Assembly: GCA_965204405.1 (NCBI GenBank)
Contig: CBDBEN010000003.1
Location: 372,001-436,000 of the forward strand
Direction of reading: 5' to 3'
Origin: JANQPX01 sp965204405
Lineage (GTDB): Bacteria > Pseudomonadota > Alphaproteobacteria > Geminicoccales > Geminicoccaceae
DNA: 64,000 nt
Position 1 is the first letter of the stretch. Each line of letters starts with the position of its first letter. Below, piece after piece: positions 63,312 through 64,000 of this stretch. Below the pieces are notes generated by a model. It ran no database searches, was not told where the DNA came from, and saw only the letters and a program-made list of their open reading frames with translations. The translations under genes were made by a program, and so were the position numbers.

Positions 63312-63601
63312 GGCTCATGTCGTAGGGCCACGGCATCGGCTTGCCAAACAGTTTTCGTGTAGTGTGAAAAAAGAATCCTCTGCAAAGACTGCCGATTCGA
63401 TGGCGCTTCCGTCCTCCAAACTCCACCAATCCCAGCGGTCCCCGCGCGCTTCGCTACCGCTTACGTCCAGTTTACCAGATGACGTGTTAAGCGTGCCAAT
63501 CATGTGCCACGGAATCTGTGGGATTTTGTGGGACGCAAGCCTATGCCCGCCTTAGCCCCCGCTTGCTTACCTTACGCTCACCCGTGTGGTGTTTATGGAA
63601 T
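63312..63601. other. Spacer between rlmH and the rrn operon, nothing identified
   Basis: About 290 bases without a convincing gene. A segment near 63510-63535 with GGGATTTTGTGGGACGCA resembles sequence seen next to integrase genes, but no integrase or attachment-site duplication can be shown here. Confidence 0.35.
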
Positions 63602-63628
63602 CAAAAAGCCGCCTGGTTAGGGCGGCTT
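63602..63628 (-). terminator. Terminator of the rrn operon
   Basis: Read leftward, AAGCCGCC, an eight-base loop and GGCGGCTT are followed by TTTG. It lies 40 bases after the tRNA-fMet gene and is a typical intrinsic terminator. Confidence 0.8.
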
Positions 63629-63667
63629 GGGTGCGTTTGTATCTATTTAATTCTATTGAGTAATTTT

Positions 63668-63744
<77 letters not shown>

Positions 63745-63854
63745 TGATGTGGTTTGTTGGTTATCTGGTCAATATGTCTGAGCAGTCTCGATGTGTGAGA
63801 GCCTGCTGGCATACTGTTATCGAAGTAATCCGGGGCACTGGTAGCGCCTTGGTA

Positions 63855-63972
63855 GATTTGGCGGCGACCTGCTCTCCCACCGTTAGGACGGCAGTACCCT
63901 GGGCGCGGCGCGGTTTCACGGTCGAGTTCGGAATGGGGTCGTGTGGTTCCCACGCGCTATGACCACCAAATC
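63855..63972 (-). rRNA. rrf: 5S ribosomal RNA
   Basis: About 118 bases with the conserved 5S core (CCCATTCCGAACTCG and the GGGAGAG segment near the 3' end). The ends pair as GATTTGG with CCAAATC. It is read leftward; the 23S gene would lie to the right of the window. Confidence 0.93.
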
Positions 63973-64000
63973 AACCAAGGGGCCGGCCGGCCCCGGGGTT

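Noticed and set aside
63510..63540. Possible phage attachment or integrase-associated sequence near the rrn operon
   Set aside because: No integrase, no duplicated tRNA end and no direct repeat could be found.

Overview
The window reads as a chromosomal segment of an alphaproteobacterium, most likely a member of the Hyphomicrobiales (Rhizobiales). GC is moderately high. The right edge carries the tail of an rRNA operon (5S rRNA followed by initiator tRNA-fMet, read leftward), the usual alphaproteobacterial order. The glnE, def-fmt-truA, ynjBCD, Flp pilin and double-cupin genes fit the same group. These assignments come from reading motifs, not from database searches.

Layout. 1-5 kb: an M3 oligopeptidase (5' end outside the window), an ABC1/UbiB-like kinase, a small unknown gene and a CPA1 antiporter. 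5.2-9.6 kb: a zinc-ribbon/adenylate-cyclase/ATPase/TPR protein whose 3' third turns AT-rich, then an AT-rich lipoprotein gene. 9.7-15 kb: pcaD and an aldo/keto reductase, then a translationally coupled operon of type III polyketide synthase, ICMT-like methyltransferase and MFS exporter. 15.2-24 kb: housekeeping genes (bcp, glnE, def, fmt, truA), a double-cupin protein, and a TAXI-type binding protein apparently fused to an OmpA-like domain. 24-28 kb: a glutamine-synthetase-like enzyme and an N-formylglutamate amidohydrolase-like enzyme flanking a decayed TRAP transporter. 28-38 kb: aminotransferase, HAD phosphatase, a 56-residue Flp pilin, rpe, ynjBCD, an orphan DNA methyltransferase and an orphan subtilisin-type prodomain. 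38-40.6 kb: a graveyard with a DddP-like M24 gene joined to an IS5-type transposase remnant and to fragments of a glycine-betaine ABC transporter.

41-51.8 kb holds an acetoin-catabolism island: acoXABC, a CMD-family protein and the activator AcoR. A divergent sigma-54 (rpoN) paralogue lies next to it. Two near-consensus -24/-12 promoters are present, one before acoX and one before a 50-residue peptide that precedes two frameshifted ABC ATPase genes. AcoR ends after its AAA+ domain and has no DNA-binding domain. The sigma factor, activator and promoters look like a self-contained regulatory circuit, the most distinctive system in the window.

51.8-64 kb: a histone-H1-like repeat protein, two peroxidases, an FCD-type GntR regulator, a sulfite-oxidase-like molybdoenzyme, gloB, two abutting palindromic elements, a thiamin-precursor importer (thiZXY) behind a TPP riboswitch, a short 3-hydroxyacyl-CoA dehydrogenase, an EVE-domain protein, rlmH, and the tRNA-fMet/5S end of an rrn operon. 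There are no CRISPR arrays and no intact mobile elements. Several transporter operons are broken, which suggests ongoing gene loss.
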